A stretch of DNA of 64,000 bases from Weissella hellenica (GTDB taxonomy: Bacteria; Bacillota; Bacilli; Lactobacillales; Lactobacillaceae). The notes beneath the pieces are model-generated. The model did no database searches. It was not told where the DNA came from and saw nothing but the letters and a program-made list of their open reading frames with translations. The position numbers and the translations under genes are program-made. Numbering within the stretch: position 1 is the stretch's first letter; each line of letters begins with the position of its first letter. Below, piece after piece: positions 26,694 through 36,953 of the stretch. The stretch lies in NCBI RefSeq assembly GCF_005405545.1, contig NZ_BJEG01000007.1, positions 26,163 through 90,162 on the forward strand, read 5' to 3'.

Positions 26694-27623
26694 ATGGCAA
26701 AAGAACTAACAGTTAAAGATTTGTTAGACAATACGCGTCTAAAAATTGTGGCAGGTGAGGAATATTTAGATCGAAAAATAATGACACCAGATATTTCACG
26801 CCCTGGTCTAGAAATGACTGGATATTTTAATTACTATGCACCAGAACGTATTCAGTTAATGGGGATTACGGAGACGTCATTTGCGCACCGTATGAATCAC
26901 GAAGAATTGTTATTGATTGCAAGGAAAATGATGCAACCAAATACCCCAACATTTGTTGTGTCGACAGGTCGGCAATTACCAGATGAATTTATGCAATCTG
27001 CAAAGGAAAATCATATTCCAGTATTAGCAACTGAATTGACTTCTTCTAAAATTTTGGCTAATATGACGTATTTCTTAAGTGGTGGTCTAGCAGAACGTGA
27101 ATCTATTCATGGGGTTTTAGTTGATATCTTTGGCTTGGGTGTTTTAATTACCGGTGATTCTGGTGTTGGTAAATCAGAAACGGCCTTAGAATTAGTACAA
27201 CGTGGGCATCGTCTAATTGCAGATGACAGAGTGGATGTTTATGCGCAAGATGAAGAGCGTTTGGTAGGTGAACCACCAGCAATTCTAAGAAACCTAATGG
27301 AGTTGCGTGGTGTTGGTATCATTGATGTGATGGATTTGTTTGGTGCTGGCGCAGTTCGTTCACATGCAACAATTGCGTTTAATTTGCATCTTGCCAAATG
27401 GCATGATGATCAAGACGTTGACCGTTTAGGGAATGGTGAGGAAGTGATGACCATACAGGGTGTTGATTTACCACGCTTTGTTCTCCCTGTTCAGGCTGGA
27501 CGCAATTTAGCTGTTTTAGTTGAGACAGCAACGAAAAATTTCCGTGCTAAATTAATGGGATTTGATGCAACTCAGACATTTAATAATAACTTAAATAAAT
27601 TAATTTCTGATAATTCAAAATAA
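26694..27623 (+). CDS. hprK: HPr kinase/phosphorylase
   Basis: Bifunctional sensor of carbon status that phosphorylates Ser46 of HPr or removes the phosphate, controlling CcpA-dependent catabolite repression. 309 residues: N-terminal domain (1-130) and a catalytic domain with P-loop ITGDSGVGKSETALEL (~152-167), IADDRVDV (~175) and the HprK signature LRGVGIIDVMDLFG (~203-216). Its substrate HPr (ptsH) is encoded at 32943 with Ser46 present. In many Lactobacillales lgt follows hprK; here gpsA follows directly. Confidence 0.96.
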   Translation: MAKELTVKDLLDNTRLKIVAGEEYLDRKIMTPDISRPGLEMTGYFNYYAPERIQLMGITETSFAHRMNHEELLLIARKMMQPNTPTFVVSTGRQLPDEFMQSAKENHIPVLATELTSSKILANMTYFLSGGLAERESIHGVLVDIFGLGVLITGDSGVGKSETALELVQRGHRLIADDRVDVYAQDEERLVGEPPAILRNLMELRGVGIIDVMDLFGAGAVRSHATIAFNLHLAKWHDDQDVDRLGNGEEVMTIQGVDLPRFVLPVQAGRNLAVLVETATKNFRAKLMGFDATQTFNNNLNKLISDNSK

Positions 27624-27731
27624 TATTTTCAATATAGACAGGTAGTCAAACCTTAAGTTTTGATTGCCAAGATATTAAGATGTGGTATTATTATGGTATT
27701 CTCAGGGATATTAGTAACAAGGAGGAATCTC

Positions 27732-28751
27732 GTGAGTCGCGAAATTATTGCAGTTTTAGGTGCCGGTTCTTGGGGAACCGCTTTGGCAAATGTAGCCGCT
27801 GAAAATGGTCATATTGTCCGTTTGTGGAGTCATCGTGCTGAACAAGTTGATGAGATTAACGAAACACATCGTAATACAAAATATCTTGGTGAACACCCAA
27901 TTAATGAAGGTGTCATCGCAGTTGCTGATATGAAGCAAGTAGTTGCAGATGCCGATCTGGTGTTGAGTGTTGTACCAACTAAGGCGACACGTGAAGTTGC
28001 GCGACAGTTAGTTACAATTTTAAAGGAAACTAACCATAAAGTTGTTGTTATGGCAGCAACTAAGGGTATCGAACCAGTCACTTATAAGCGGATATCTGAA
28101 ATGCTTGCCGAAGAAATTCCATGTAAATACTTAGGCGGATTGGGTATTATCGCTGGTCCCTCGCATGCTGAAGGGGTTATCAAGCACGATCCAACGCTAA
28201 TAACGGCAGTCAGTTCCGATTTAGCGGTTGCTAAATACGTACAGAATGTATTGAGCAATCAAATTTTCCGTGTTTATACCAACACAGATGTGGTGGGATC
28301 AGAAATCGGAGCAGCTCTTAAAAATGTGATTGCTATCGGAGCCGGTGCGTTGGAAAGCTTAGGATATGATGCTAATGCTAAAGCGGCATTGTTTACAAGA
28401 GGATTAGCTGAGATTAGTCGTCTTGGGCAGGCTTTTGGTGCAAATCCAATTACATTTATGGGCTTGGCTGGTGTTGGAGACTTGTTTGCAACGGCAACAT
28501 CAGTATATTCACGTAATTATCGCGCAGGTGTGCAATTGGGCCAAGGAAAGCAGCTAAGCGATGTTGTGGCTGATATGGGGATGGTTATTGAAGGCATTTC
28601 AACAACCAAAGTTGCGCATGAACTAGCACAAAAGAAACATGTTGAAATGCCAATTACTTCAGCTATGTATCGTGTTATTTATGATAATGAAGATGTTAAA
28701 AATGTTATGCAGTTATTAATGGGACGGCCAGTCTCACAAGAAGGGAAGTAA
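27732..28751 (+). CDS. gpsA: NAD(P)-dependent glycerol-3-phosphate dehydrogenase
   Basis: Reduces dihydroxyacetone phosphate to sn-glycerol 3-phosphate for phospholipid and lipoteichoic acid synthesis. The 339-residue enzyme starts at GTG 27732 (GGAGG 6 bases upstream), giving VSREIIAVLGAGSWGTALAN with the dinucleotide-binding GxGxWG; a longer in-frame start is rejected because it lacks a ribosome site. The catalytic Lys lies in SEIGAALKNVIAIGAG (~190) and the second domain is complete. Tightly linked to galU (7 bases). Confidence 0.95.
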   Translation: MSREIIAVLGAGSWGTALANVAAENGHIVRLWSHRAEQVDEINETHRNTKYLGEHPINEGVIAVADMKQVVADADLVLSVVPTKATREVARQLVTILKETNHKVVVMAATKGIEPVTYKRISEMLAEEIPCKYLGGLGIIAGPSHAEGVIKHDPTLITAVSSDLAVAKYVQNVLSNQIFRVYTNTDVVGSEIGAALKNVIAIGAGALESLGYDANAKAALFTRGLAEISRLGQAFGANPITFMGLAGVGDLFATATSVYSRNYRAGVQLGQGKQLSDVVADMGMVIEGISTTKVAHELAQKKHVEMPITSAMYRVIYDNEDVKNVMQLLMGRPVSQEGK

Positions 28752-28758
28752 TTAAATC

Positions 28759-29634
28759 ATGAAACCAGTACGTAAAGCAATTATTCCAGCCGCAGGATTA
28801 GGAACACGTTTTTTGCCAGCGACTAAGGCATTAGCAAAAGAAATGTTGCCAATCGTTGATAAGCCAACTATTCAATTTATTATTGAAGAGGCATTAGCTT
28901 CAGGAATTGAAGATATTGTGATTGTTGATGGTAAGTCAAAGCGTTCTATCGAAGATCACTTTGATTCAAATCCTGAGTTGGAGAATAACTTACGTGATAA
29001 GGGTAAGGACGAGTTGTTGAAGATTGTTGAAGAAACAACAGATATTAACTTGTACTTTATTCGTCAATCACATCCACGCGGTTTGGGGGATGCTGTTTTG
29101 ACTGCTAAGTCATTTATTGGGGACGAACCATTTGTTGTTATGCTAGGTGATGATTTGATGCATGATGATGAACCACTAACAAAGCAATTGATTGACCGTT
29201 ATAATACAACAGGTGAGTCAACCTTAGCCGTTATGAAGGTGCCACATGATCAAGTTTCTGAATATGGTGTTATTGCACCTGAAAAGGAAGTTGCTGATGG
29301 ACTTCACCAAGTTAATAGCTTTGTGGAGAAGCCAAAGCCTGAAGATGCACCATCAGATTTGGCTATCATTGGCCGTTATCTATTAACACCTGAAATTTTT
29401 GAAGAGTTGGAAAACACAAAGCCTGGTAAAGGTAATGAAATCCAATTAACGGATGCAATTGATACGTTAAACAAGCGTCAACATGTTTATGCGCATGAAT
29501 TTAAGGGTGACCGTTATGATATTGGATCAAAGATTGGTTTTTTGACAACTAATATTGAATTTGGTTTGAAGCACCCACAAACAGCTGAGGCTTTGAAGCG
29601 CTACATTAAAGATTTGGCTAATAAATTAGATTAA
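28759..29634 (+). CDS. galU: UTP-glucose-1-phosphate uridylyltransferase
   Basis: Makes UDP-glucose, the donor for the glycolipid anchor glycosyltransferase encoded at 57921 and for polysaccharides. 291 residues of the GT-A nucleotidyltransferase fold: [23 protein letters not shown] signature (residues 7-29, G-L-G-T-R-F central), VMLGDDLM (~131) and [13 protein letters not shown] (~188). Lies 7 bases after gpsA in an hprK-gpsA-galU group and ends at a terminator. Confidence 0.95.
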   Translation: MKPVRKAIIPAAGLGTRFLPATKALAKEMLPIVDKPTIQFIIEEALASGIEDIVIVDGKSKRSIEDHFDSNPELENNLRDKGKDELLKIVEETTDINLYFIRQSHPRGLGDAVLTAKSFIGDEPFVVMLGDDLMHDDEPLTKQLIDRYNTTGESTLAVMKVPHDQVSEYGVIAPEKEVADGLHQVNSFVEKPKPEDAPSDLAIIGRYLLTPEIFEELENTKPGKGNEIQLTDAIDTLNKRQHVYAHEFKGDRYDIGSKIGFLTTNIEFGLKHPQTAEALKRYIKDLANKLD

Positions 29635-29648
29635 TTTGAAAAAATAAC

Positions 29649-29692
29649 AATGAAACTGTTGGTATGATAAAAATACTTACAGTTTCATTTTT
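29649..29692 (+). terminator. intrinsic terminator of galU
   Basis: AATGAAACTGT pairs with ACAGTTTCATT, the stem continuing by GTAT/ATAC, then TTTTT. Confidence 0.85.
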
Positions 29693-29705
29693 ATTAACAA
29701 AAAGT

Positions 29706-29744
29706 AAGCAAACGGCTTGCTTTCTGTTTAAAAGAAGGTAAAAT
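29706..29744 (+). promoter_or_regulatory. trxB promoter with overlapping dyad
   Basis: Inverted repeat AAGCAA-ACGGC-TTGCTT (29706-29722) covers a -35-like TTGCTT that stands 16 bases before TAAAAT (29739-29744). The dyad is not a good cre because it lacks the TG/CA ends; another repressor or redox regulator is possible. Confidence 0.4.
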
Positions 29745-29801
29745 GTAGTAGAAGTAATTAGGAAATAGTAAAATAAAGTATTTGAAGATGGAGGTGTTGT
29801 T

Positions 29802-30755
29802 ATGGCTCAACATTATGACACAATAATTTTAGGTGCAGGACCTGGTGGTATGACGGCGGCAACGTATGCATCGCGTGCAAATCTTTCTGTATTGATGATT
29901 GATCGCGGTATTTATGGTGGTCAAATGAATAATACAGCTGAAGTAGAAAACTACCCTGGTTTTAGTAGTATTTTAGGCCCTGACTTAGCCGAAAATATGT
30001 ATAAATCTTCAACACAATTTGGTGCAGAATATGCTTTTGGAACAGTTCTGCATGTTCAAGCACAAGCAGATGGTTCATGGCATGTGGTAACTGATATGGA
30101 TGAGTACACGAGTAATACGGTTATCGTTGCAACTGGTTCTGATTATAAAAAATTAGCAGTTCCTGGTGAAGATACCTATGCTGGTCGTGGTGTATCATAC
30201 TGTGCAGTATGTGATGGGGCATTTTTCCGTAATCAACATGTCATTGTTGTTGGTGGTGGTGACTCAGCCGTGGAAGAAGCAACTTACTTGGCCGGCTTAG
30301 CTGATAAAGTGACCGTTTTCCACCGTCGTGATAAGTTACGTGCACAACAAATCTTGCAAGACCGTGCATTTGCCAACGAAAAAATTGAATTTGTTTGGAA
30401 TACTGAAGTTGAAGAGATTTTAGGTGATGATAAAAAAGTTACTGGGGTTCGTGTTCATAATAATGTGACGGACGAAGTTTATAATGTTGATGCTGCTGGC
30501 GTGTTTATCTATGTGGGTGTATTGCCAGTATCACAAGTTGTGGCTGATTTAGGTGTCACAAATGAACAAGGCTGGATTGAAACTAATGAGCGTATGGAAA
30601 CAGCGCGTCCGGGTATGTTTGCACTGGGTGATGTTCGTGATAAGGAACTACGTCAAATTACCACTGCTGTAGGTGATGCTGCCGTAGCTGGTCAAAATGT
30701 CTTTTCATATAACGAAGAATTTAAGTTAAAGCAGCAAAAGGCAGCAAAGGCATAA
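29802..30755 (+). CDS. trxB: thioredoxin reductase
   Basis: NADPH-dependent flavoenzyme that reduces thioredoxin. 317 residues: FAD site GAGPGGMTAA (~11-20), redox-active CAVC (Cys134 and Cys137), NADPH site VVVGGGDSAVEEA (~146-157) and C-terminal FAD segment ALGDVRDKELRQ (~276). GGAGGTG lies 8 bases before ATG. Monocistronic between two terminators; a palindrome over its -35 box suggests specific regulation. Confidence 0.95.
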   Translation: MAQHYDTIILGAGPGGMTAATYASRANLSVLMIDRGIYGGQMNNTAEVENYPGFSSILGPDLAENMYKSSTQFGAEYAFGTVLHVQAQADGSWHVVTDMDEYTSNTVIVATGSDYKKLAVPGEDTYAGRGVSYCAVCDGAFFRNQHVIVVGGGDSAVEEATYLAGLADKVTVFHRRDKLRAQQILQDRAFANEKIEFVWNTEVEEILGDDKKVTGVRVHNNVTDEVYNVDAAGVFIYVGVLPVSQVVADLGVTNEQGWIETNERMETARPGMFALGDVRDKELRQITTAVGDAAVAGQNVFSYNEEFKLKQQKAAKA

Positions 30756-30807
30756 TTGGGTATACTTACCAATTATGCGAGGTTATTGAAAATCTTTGGT
30801 ATCACTT

Positions 30808-30840
30808 GGCTGGAACATAATTTTTGTTCCAGTCTTTTTT
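30808..30840 (+). terminator. intrinsic terminator of trxB
   Basis: 10-bp stem GGCTGGAACA/TGTTCCAGTC followed by six T. Confidence 0.9.
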
Positions 30841-30863
30841 AGATAATACAGGAGAATAACACG

Positions 30864-31481
30864 ATGACAACCTTTTATTTTGTACGACATGGGCAAACGT
30901 TAGCGAACGCAAGCGGTTTAAAACAAGGCCAAATTAATACTGAAAATACAGTGTTAAATGAAACGGGAATACAACAAGTTACACGGTTAGCAGAGCATTT
31001 TAATTTGGGTTTTGCACAACATTTAGTAGCTAGTCCATTGAATAGAACGCAACAAACAGCGATACTATTAAATAAAACAGCCCAATTACCATTACATACT
31101 GATGAAAGATTATTAGAAATTTCGTATGGTCAATGGGATGGTAAAAGTAATCAGAAACTAATGACTGAATATCCGGATGTGTTTGATGACAATATGCATG
31201 ATGTTTTGCCAGAATATGTTAAATATGCAACTGACGGCGAAACATTTGAACAGGTCGTTGAACGTGTACAGAATTTTTTAGATGAGATGACAAAAACTTA
31301 TCCAAACGATAATCTTGTGGTAGTCACGCATGGCTTTACGATTAAGGCAGTAATAATGGCCGTTTTTGGGGTTACGACATCAACCATACATTTACCAGAG
31401 CCGGACAATGCTAGTATGACAAAATTGACACAGACGACTGATGGTCAACAGTATCTGCATTTCTTTAATCAACACTATTAA
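30864..31481 (+). CDS. histidine phosphatase family protein
   Basis: Phosphoglycerate mutase-like phosphohydrolase. The phosphohistidine motif FVRHGQT is at residues 6-12 (His9), Arg in SPLNRTQQTA (~58), catalytic Glu in LLEISYGQWDG (~82) and the second His in VVVTHGFTIK (~156). At 205 residues it is shorter than GpmA and lacks the mutase insertions, so a broad phosphatase is more likely than glycolytic mutase. CAGGAG upstream of ATG. Substrate unknown. Confidence 0.85.
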   Translation: MTTFYFVRHGQTLANASGLKQGQINTENTVLNETGIQQVTRLAEHFNLGFAQHLVASPLNRTQQTAILLNKTAQLPLHTDERLLEISYGQWDGKSNQKLMTEYPDVFDDNMHDVLPEYVKYATDGETFEQVVERVQNFLDEMTKTYPNDNLVVVTHGFTIKAVIMAVFGVTTSTIHLPEPDNASMTKLTQTTDGQQYLHFFNQHY

Positions 31482-31569
31482 TGAAATGTAATTTTTATTA
31501 AAAATTAATGTTTTTTTTGGTTTGTACAAGTATAATAGCGTGTAATAGTATTTAGGAGGAAATCAAAGT

Positions 31570-32541
31570 ATGGCGCAAGGCGTAAAAATTGTTGCCTCAT
31601 CTCATTATGTACCCGAAGATATTGTCACCAATGATGATTTGGCAACAATTATGGATACAAATGACGAATGGATTCAAACACATACGGGTATTAAGACTAG
31701 ACATGTATCTCTTCAAGGAGAAAATACTTCAGACTTAGCAACTAAGGCAGCGCAACAAGCACTTGAACAAACGTTACTTACGCCAGACGACATTGACTTG
31801 ATTATTGTGACAACGTTTACGCCAGATGGACTAGCACCATCTACCGCAGCGTTAGTCCAAAGAAACTTACAAGCAAAAAATGCGTGGGCATATGATATAT
31901 CAACCGCTTGTGCAGGATTTGTGTTTGGCTTAAGTACTGCCGATAAATTTTTGAAAGCCAATGCAGGTAAACATGCTTTAGTTATTTCAGCTGAAGTTAA
32001 TTCTAAAATGATGGACTTTAATGACCGAACGTCTGCTGTATTCTTTGGGGATGGCGCAGCTGCCTTTATTTTAGAAGCTTCATCAGAAAGTCTTGTAATT
32101 GCTGAGAAAATGCAGACGATTGGTAATTCAAAAGTAGTTCATTCTGGGTTAATTGCACCGTTAAATGAAATATCTGCAAATAATTACCCTAAAACATCTG
32201 CTTTCCATCAAGAAGGGCGTCAGGTATTTAGTGAAGTAGAACGCTTAATTCCAGCGCACATTAATGACTTATTGCAACAAAATGATTTAACGCCAGATGA
32301 CATTGACTATTTTATTCCTCATCAAGCAAATTTGCGGATTATTGAAATGTTGGCTAAAAAATTAAATCAACCAATGAATAAATTTGTTACAAACGTAACC
32401 AAATATGGGAATACATCATCAGCTGGAATTGCCATGGCCTTAGATGAACTAAGACATCAAGTGCCTTTGCAAGGCAAGAAAGTGCTATTAACTGGATTTG
32501 GTGCTGGTTTTACTTATGGAAGTATCTTGTGTCAATTTTAA
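31570..32541 (+). CDS. 3-oxoacyl-ACP synthase III (KAS III) family protein
   Basis: Condensing enzyme that joins an acyl-CoA starter to malonyl-ACP in type II fatty acid synthesis. 323 residues with the thiolase fold; catalytic Cys in STACAGFVFG (~113), His in FIPHQANLRI (~248) and Asn in YGNTSSAGI (~278). It stands alone, not in a fab cluster, so it could be a secondary FabH paralogue. AGGAGG lies upstream of ATG and TATAAT at 31531. A short AT stem with eight T at ~31490-31518 probably terminates the previous gene. Confidence 0.88.
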   Translation: MAQGVKIVASSHYVPEDIVTNDDLATIMDTNDEWIQTHTGIKTRHVSLQGENTSDLATKAAQQALEQTLLTPDDIDLIIVTTFTPDGLAPSTAALVQRNLQAKNAWAYDISTACAGFVFGLSTADKFLKANAGKHALVISAEVNSKMMDFNDRTSAVFFGDGAAAFILEASSESLVIAEKMQTIGNSKVVHSGLIAPLNEISANNYPKTSAFHQEGRQVFSEVERLIPAHINDLLQQNDLTPDDIDYFIPHQANLRIIEMLAKKLNQPMNKFVTNVTKYGNTSSAGIAMALDELRHQVPLQGKKVLLTGFGAGFTYGSILCQF

Positions 32542-32573
32542 AATTAACGGTATAATATAGGTGAGGAGGCCAA

Positions 32574-32759
32574 ATGGATTATAATCAGATGTTAGATCAG
32601 CTTAGATCAGGTGAATTAAATCAATTTATAGTCACTGCAAAAGAGTTTTCAGATTTCTATAATGTTTGGCGTGACTACCCATATCAAAATGCAATTACTG
32701 CTACTGCTGAACGAGGTGGTATTATCACGTATACAGCAAAAAATGACGAAGCATCATAG
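32574..32759 (+). CDS. small hypothetical protein, 61 aa
   Basis: Not recognised. Starts MDYNQMLDQLRSGELNQF, with a helical N-terminal half and a short C-terminal beta-rich stretch (GGIITYTAKND). GAGGAGG lies 7 bases before the ATG, and TATAAT is found within 30 bases upstream, so it is a convincing small gene with its own promoter. No membrane segment. It precedes ptsH but the long leader and cre site between them argue against co-transcription. Confidence 0.65.
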   Translation: MDYNQMLDQLRSGELNQFIVTAKEFSDFYNVWRDYPYQNAITATAERGGIITYTAKNDEAS

Positions 32760-32809
32760 AATTAAATTTATTGATAAATATAACTCAATGGATATTTATG
32801 AAAAAAATA

Positions 32810-32823
32810 TGTAAGCGCTTGCG
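32810..32823 (+). promoter_or_regulatory. cre site upstream of ptsHI
   Basis: TGTAAGCGCTTGCG matches the CcpA operator core (TGWAARCGYTWNCA) at all but the last base and lies about 120 bases before ptsH. The best cre candidate in the window. Confidence 0.7.
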
Positions 32824-32942
32824 ATTGTATTTAATACCTGATAAAATGTTTATAGAGGTTAGTTGAAAATAGATTGTTGAAAGTATTGATTCACTAAGCC
32901 CATTTCTAGAAATAATATTTAAATTTAGAGGAGATTATCACC

Positions 32943-33209
32943 ATGGAATTACGCGAATTTCACATTGTAGCCGAAACTGGTATCCACGCACGTCCAGCAA
33001 CTTTGTTGGTACAAGCAGCTTCAAAGTTTTCATCAAACGTTACCTTGTCATACCAAGGTAAAGACGTAAACTTGAAGTCAATTATGGGTGTTATGTCATT
33101 GGGTGTTGGTCAAAATGCTGACGTTAAGATCTCTGCAGAAGGTGATGACGAGGCTGATGCCTTGGCAGCTATTGCAGAAACAATGTCAACTGAAGGTTTG
33201 ACTGATTAA
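32943..33209 (+). CDS. ptsH: phosphocarrier protein HPr
   Basis: Carries phosphate from enzyme I to sugar-specific EIIA components via His15 and serves as CcpA co-repressor when phosphorylated on Ser46. Both residues are present: His15 in ETGIHARPA and Ser46 in [12 protein letters not shown]. 88 residues, the normal size. GAGGAG precedes the ATG. Followed after 38 bases by ptsI. The kinase for Ser46 is encoded at 26694. Confidence 0.97.
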   Translation: MELREFHIVAETGIHARPATLLVQAASKFSSNVTLSYQGKDVNLKSIMGVMSLGVGQNADVKISAEGDDEADALAAIAETMSTEGLTD

Positions 33210-33247
33210 TTTGTAATTAAATAAACAGATTCAAAGGGAACAGAGTA

Positions 33248-34975
33248 ATGACTAAAAAAATTACAGGAATTGCTGCATCTAATGGTGTTGCAATTGCAAA
33301 AGCATATAAGCTTGTTGACCCGGATCTGTCTTTTGAGACTCGCACAATCGACGATGCTCAAGGTGAAAAAGACCGCATAAATGCGGCCTTTTTGGCATCT
33401 AAGGCAGATTTGGAAACAATTCGTACTAAAGCTGAAGCGTCAATGGGGGCTGATGAAGCTGAAGTATTTACTGCACATATTATGGTATTAGAGGATCCAG
33501 AACTTCTAAGTAGTATCAATGACAAAATTGATACTGACAAGACAAATGCTGAAGCAGCACTAAAAGCTGTTACTGATATGTATATTGGTATGTTTGAAGC
33601 TATGGCAGATGATAATCCATACATGGCTGAACGGGCAGCTGACATTCGTGACGTGACAAAACGCATTTTGAGTCACTTGCTAGGTAAAGAATTGCCAAAT
33701 CCAGCGTTGATTAATGAAGAAGTCATAGTTGTTTCACATGATATGACGCCTTCGGATACGGCTCAACTTGATCGTCGTTATGTTAAAGGATTCATTACTG
33801 ATGTTGGTGGCCGTACTGCACATGCAGCTATTATGGCACGGACACTTGAAATTCCGGCAATTGTAGGATCTGATCTGGCCACAAAAGAAATTTCAGAAGG
33901 TGAAACCGTAATTTTGGATGGTTTAGATGGTGTTGCTTTAGTTGAACCGTCTGCATCAGAAATTGAGTCATACCAACAAAAAGGTAACGAATATGCTGCT
34001 AAAAAAGTAGAATGGGCTAAGTTGAAGAATGAAAAGTCTGTTTCTGCTGATGGCAAAGAATTCGTGCTTGGTGCTAACATTGGGACACCTAAAGACCTTG
34101 ATGGCGTTATTGAAAATGGTGCTGAAGGAATTGGTTTGTATCGTACAGAATTTTTGTACATGGACTCTGCTGAATTACCAACTGAAGAAGAGCAATTTGA
34201 GTCATACAAAAAAGTGCTTGAAAGTATGGATGGTAAACCCGTAACGGTTCGTACAATGGATATTGGTGGAGATAAGCATTTGCCTTATTTACCATTACCT
34301 GAAGAGGAAAATCCATTTATGGGTTATCGGGCCATTCGTATTTCATTGGATCGTGATGATATTTTCCGTACACAACTACGTGCGTTATTGCGCGCATCTG
34401 TTTATGGTCAATTATGGATTATGTTCCCAATGGTAGCGACAGTACCTGAATTCCGTGCAGCTCGTGATATTTTCAACGAAGAAAAAGCAAAGCTAGTTGA
34501 AGAAGGAGTTGCCGTTTCAGATGATATCAAATTAGGTATTATGATTGAAATTCCAGCAGCTGCAGTTTTGGCTGATAAATTTGCTCAGGAAGTGGACTTT
34601 TTCTCAATCGGAACGAATGATTTGATTGGTTATTCAATGGCTGCGGATCGTGGTAATGATCGTGTATCATACCTATATCAACCATATAATCCATCAATTT
34701 TACGTTTGGTTAAGAATGTGATTGATTCTGCCCACAAGTATGGCAAGTTTGCAGCTATGTGTGGTGAAATGGCGGGTGATCCGATTGCTGTACCCTTGTT
34801 AGTTGGTATGGGATTGGATGAATTCTCGATGTCAGCAACATCAATTTTGCAAGCTCGTTCATTGATGAAGAAACTAGATACACAAGAAATGGCTAAGTTA
34901 GCTGATCAGGCTGTTGATTCTGAAACTAATGATGAAGTCATTGCTTTAGTACAAGCTAATGTCTCAGTGGACTAG
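33248..34975 (+). CDS. ptsI: phosphoenolpyruvate-protein phosphotransferase (enzyme I)
   Basis: Transfers phosphate from phosphoenolpyruvate to HPr, the first step of PTS sugar import. 575 residues: N-terminal HPr-binding and phosphohistidine domains with active His in [12 protein letters not shown] (~190), and the C-terminal PEP-binding barrel with [13 protein letters not shown] (~291), [11 protein letters not shown], the [14 protein letters not shown] segment and the active-site Cys in AAMCGEMAG (~502). Full length, co-transcribed with ptsH. Confidence 0.97.
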   Translation: MTKKITGIAASNGVAIAKAYKLVDPDLSFETRTIDDAQGEKDRINAAFLASKADLETIRTKAEASMGADEAEVFTAHIMVLEDPELLSSINDKIDTDKTNAEAALKAVTDMYIGMFEAMADDNPYMAERAADIRDVTKRILSHLLGKELPNPALINEEVIVVSHDMTPSDTAQLDRRYVKGFITDVGGRTAHAAIMARTLEIPAIVGSDLATKEISEGETVILDGLDGVALVEPSASEIESYQQKGNEYAAKKVEWAKLKNEKSVSADGKEFVLGANIGTPKDLDGVIENGAEGIGLYRTEFLYMDSAELPTEEEQFESYKKVLESMDGKPVTVRTMDIGGDKHLPYLPLPEEENPFMGYRAIRISLDRDDIFRTQLRALLRASVYGQLWIMFPMVATVPEFRAARDIFNEEKAKLVEEGVAVSDDIKLGIMIEIPAAAVLADKFAQEVDFFSIGTNDLIGYSMAADRGNDRVSYLYQPYNPSILRLVKNVIDSAHKYGKFAAMCGEMAGDPIAVPLLVGMGLDEFSMSATSILQARSLMKKLDTQEMAKLADQAVDSETNDEVIALVQANVSVD

Positions 34976-34990
34976 TTAATATAATATTTA

Positions 34991-35028
34991 ATGGAGATTA
35001 TCTGAAATAACAGATAATCTCCATTTTT
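34991..35028 (+). terminator. intrinsic terminator of ptsHI
   Basis: Perfect 14-bp stem ATGGAGATTATCTG/CAGATAATCTCCAT with AAATAA loop and T run. Confidence 0.92.
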
Positions 35029-35180
35029 AATTAGCGATAATTTTAAATTTTGATAAGATTCTGTTATCGGTAACATATCCTAACCCGATATGCTTATTTA
35101 TATATGCATAAACTAACAAATTGTATTTATAATAGATTTTTACATGATAATTTTATTATAAAAAGTTCAAATAAGATAAA

Positions 35181-35194
35181 TGAAAGCGGTTACT
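35181..35194 (+). promoter_or_regulatory. cre site upstream of the alpha-glucosidase
   Basis: TGAAAGCGGTTACT fits the CcpA operator consensus closely and lies about 80 bases before the glucosidase start. The rest of the 298-base gap between ptsI and this gene is AT-rich with no further recognised feature. Confidence 0.6.
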
Positions 35195-35273
35195 TTTATT
35201 GTAATTATATTATTGAATATTTAATAAGTCTCCTATAAGCTAAAGTCATTAATAAATAACTGGGGGATTTATA

Positions 35274-36953
35274 ATGAATACAAAATGGTGGCAAAATGAG
35301 GTTGTGTATCAGGTTTATCCGCGTTCTTTTCAGGATACCAATCATGATGGTATTGGTGATATCCAAGGAATGATTAATCATTTGGATTATATTAAAGATT
35401 TAGGTGTCACAATGATTTGGGTATCTCCAATCTATAAATCGCCAATGGTTGATATGGGATACGATATTGCTGATTATCAAGATATCGATCCACAATTTGG
35501 TACGTTAGAGGATTTTAAGAAATTCTTGATGGAAGCTAAAAAAAGAGATATTAAGGTAATAATGGATTTGGTCATAAACCATACATCTGATCAACATCAA
35601 TGGTTTATTGATGCATTAGCAAATTCTGATAGCGAGTATCGTGACTATTATATTTTTAAGCAAACCAATGATAGTGAAGTTCCAAATAATTGGCGCAGTA
35701 TTTTTGGTGGCTCTACGTGGGAGCCCGTACCTGGAGAACCAGGAACGTATTATTTCCATACATTTGCACCTCAGCAGCCAGATTTAAATTGGGAAAATCC
35801 AAAGCTAAGACAAGAAATTTATAAAATGATTAACTGGTGGCTAGATATGGGTGTTGCTGGTTTCCGTGTTGATGCGATTACGCACTTAAAGAAGGATTTG
35901 GACTGGGCAAGTCTACCCGCTGATGGGGTTGATGGTCTTGTTTCGGTTGTTAAAAAGGGACAAAATCGTCCAGGTATTGACTTATTTTTGAGTGAATTAA
36001 AAACGGAAACCTTTGATAAATATGATGCCTTAACAGTGGGAGAGGCATATGGTGTTCCGGATAGCGATCTTGGAAAATACGTCGGGCCTGATGGTTATTT
36101 TTCAGCTATTTTTGATTTTTCATATATGAATATTGATGTTTAAAATCCTGATGAGTGGTACCGCGGTCGCAGTAATTGGCGTGTTAAAGATTTACGCCAA
36201 GCAATGTTTAACGCACAACAAACAGCAATTGATATTAAAGGTACATTGGCTAATGTTTTGGAGAACCATGATCAACCACGAGTGCTCTCAAAATTGGTGC
36301 CAAATAAGGCATATCAAACTTCACAGACAGCCAAAGCATTAGCAACAATGTATTATTTCTTGCCAGGATTACCTTTTATTTATCAGGGGCAAGAATTAGG
36401 AATGAAAAATTTTGAACGGCAAGATATTGCAGAATTTAACGATGTGTCATCGATTAATAATTATCATGAAGCATTAGAGGTGGGTTATTCAAAGGAATCA
36501 GCTTTAGCTTCAATAAATGCAAAATCACGAGATAATGCACGAACGCCTATGCAATGGAATGCTTCTGAGTTTGGTGGCTTTTCAGACACTACCCCCTGGT
36601 TAAAGATGGGAAATGATCGTCAAGGTATTAATGTTTCTGATGAACAGACAGATAATTCATCAGTATTACATTATTATCAAAAATTAGGACAAATTCGCCA
36701 TGATGAAATTTGGGAAAAACTTGCAGTGTCGGGTGCGTTTACGCCATTGACGTCATTACCTGATACCGTGATTGGATATCAACGAACATTAGGACAACAA
36801 GTTTTGACGATATTGATAAACTTATCACCAAATAAAGCACGCTTTGGGTTGTTACAACCAGGTAAACAACTTGTGACTGTTGGGGATATTGTGATAAATC
36901 AACATCGCGTCACAATGTCAGGATACAGTGCAATAGTGCTTGGTATCAAATGA
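35274..36953 (+). pseudogene. GH13 alpha-glucosidase (oligo-1,6-glucosidase type), interrupted by in-frame TAA
   Basis: Cytoplasmic enzyme that would release glucose from isomalto- or short dextran oligosaccharides. The complete frame would be ~559 residues. GH13 motifs: DLVINHTSD (~100), nucleophile Asp in GFRVDAITH (~200), acid/base Glu in TVGEAYG (~258) and transition-state Asp in LENHDQPR (~328). A TAA at 36141-36143 (after FSYMNIDV) cuts the frame between the second and third catalytic residues; the same frame then continues with NPDEWYRGRSNWRVKDLRQAMF to the normal C-terminal beta domain. One base change (CAA, GAA or AAA to TAA) suffices. The N-terminal product alone would lack the last catalytic Asp. 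Confidence 0.9.

Noticed and set aside
34029..34316. Short frames inside ptsI on both strands
   Set aside because: Out-of-frame shadows of the intact ptsI gene.
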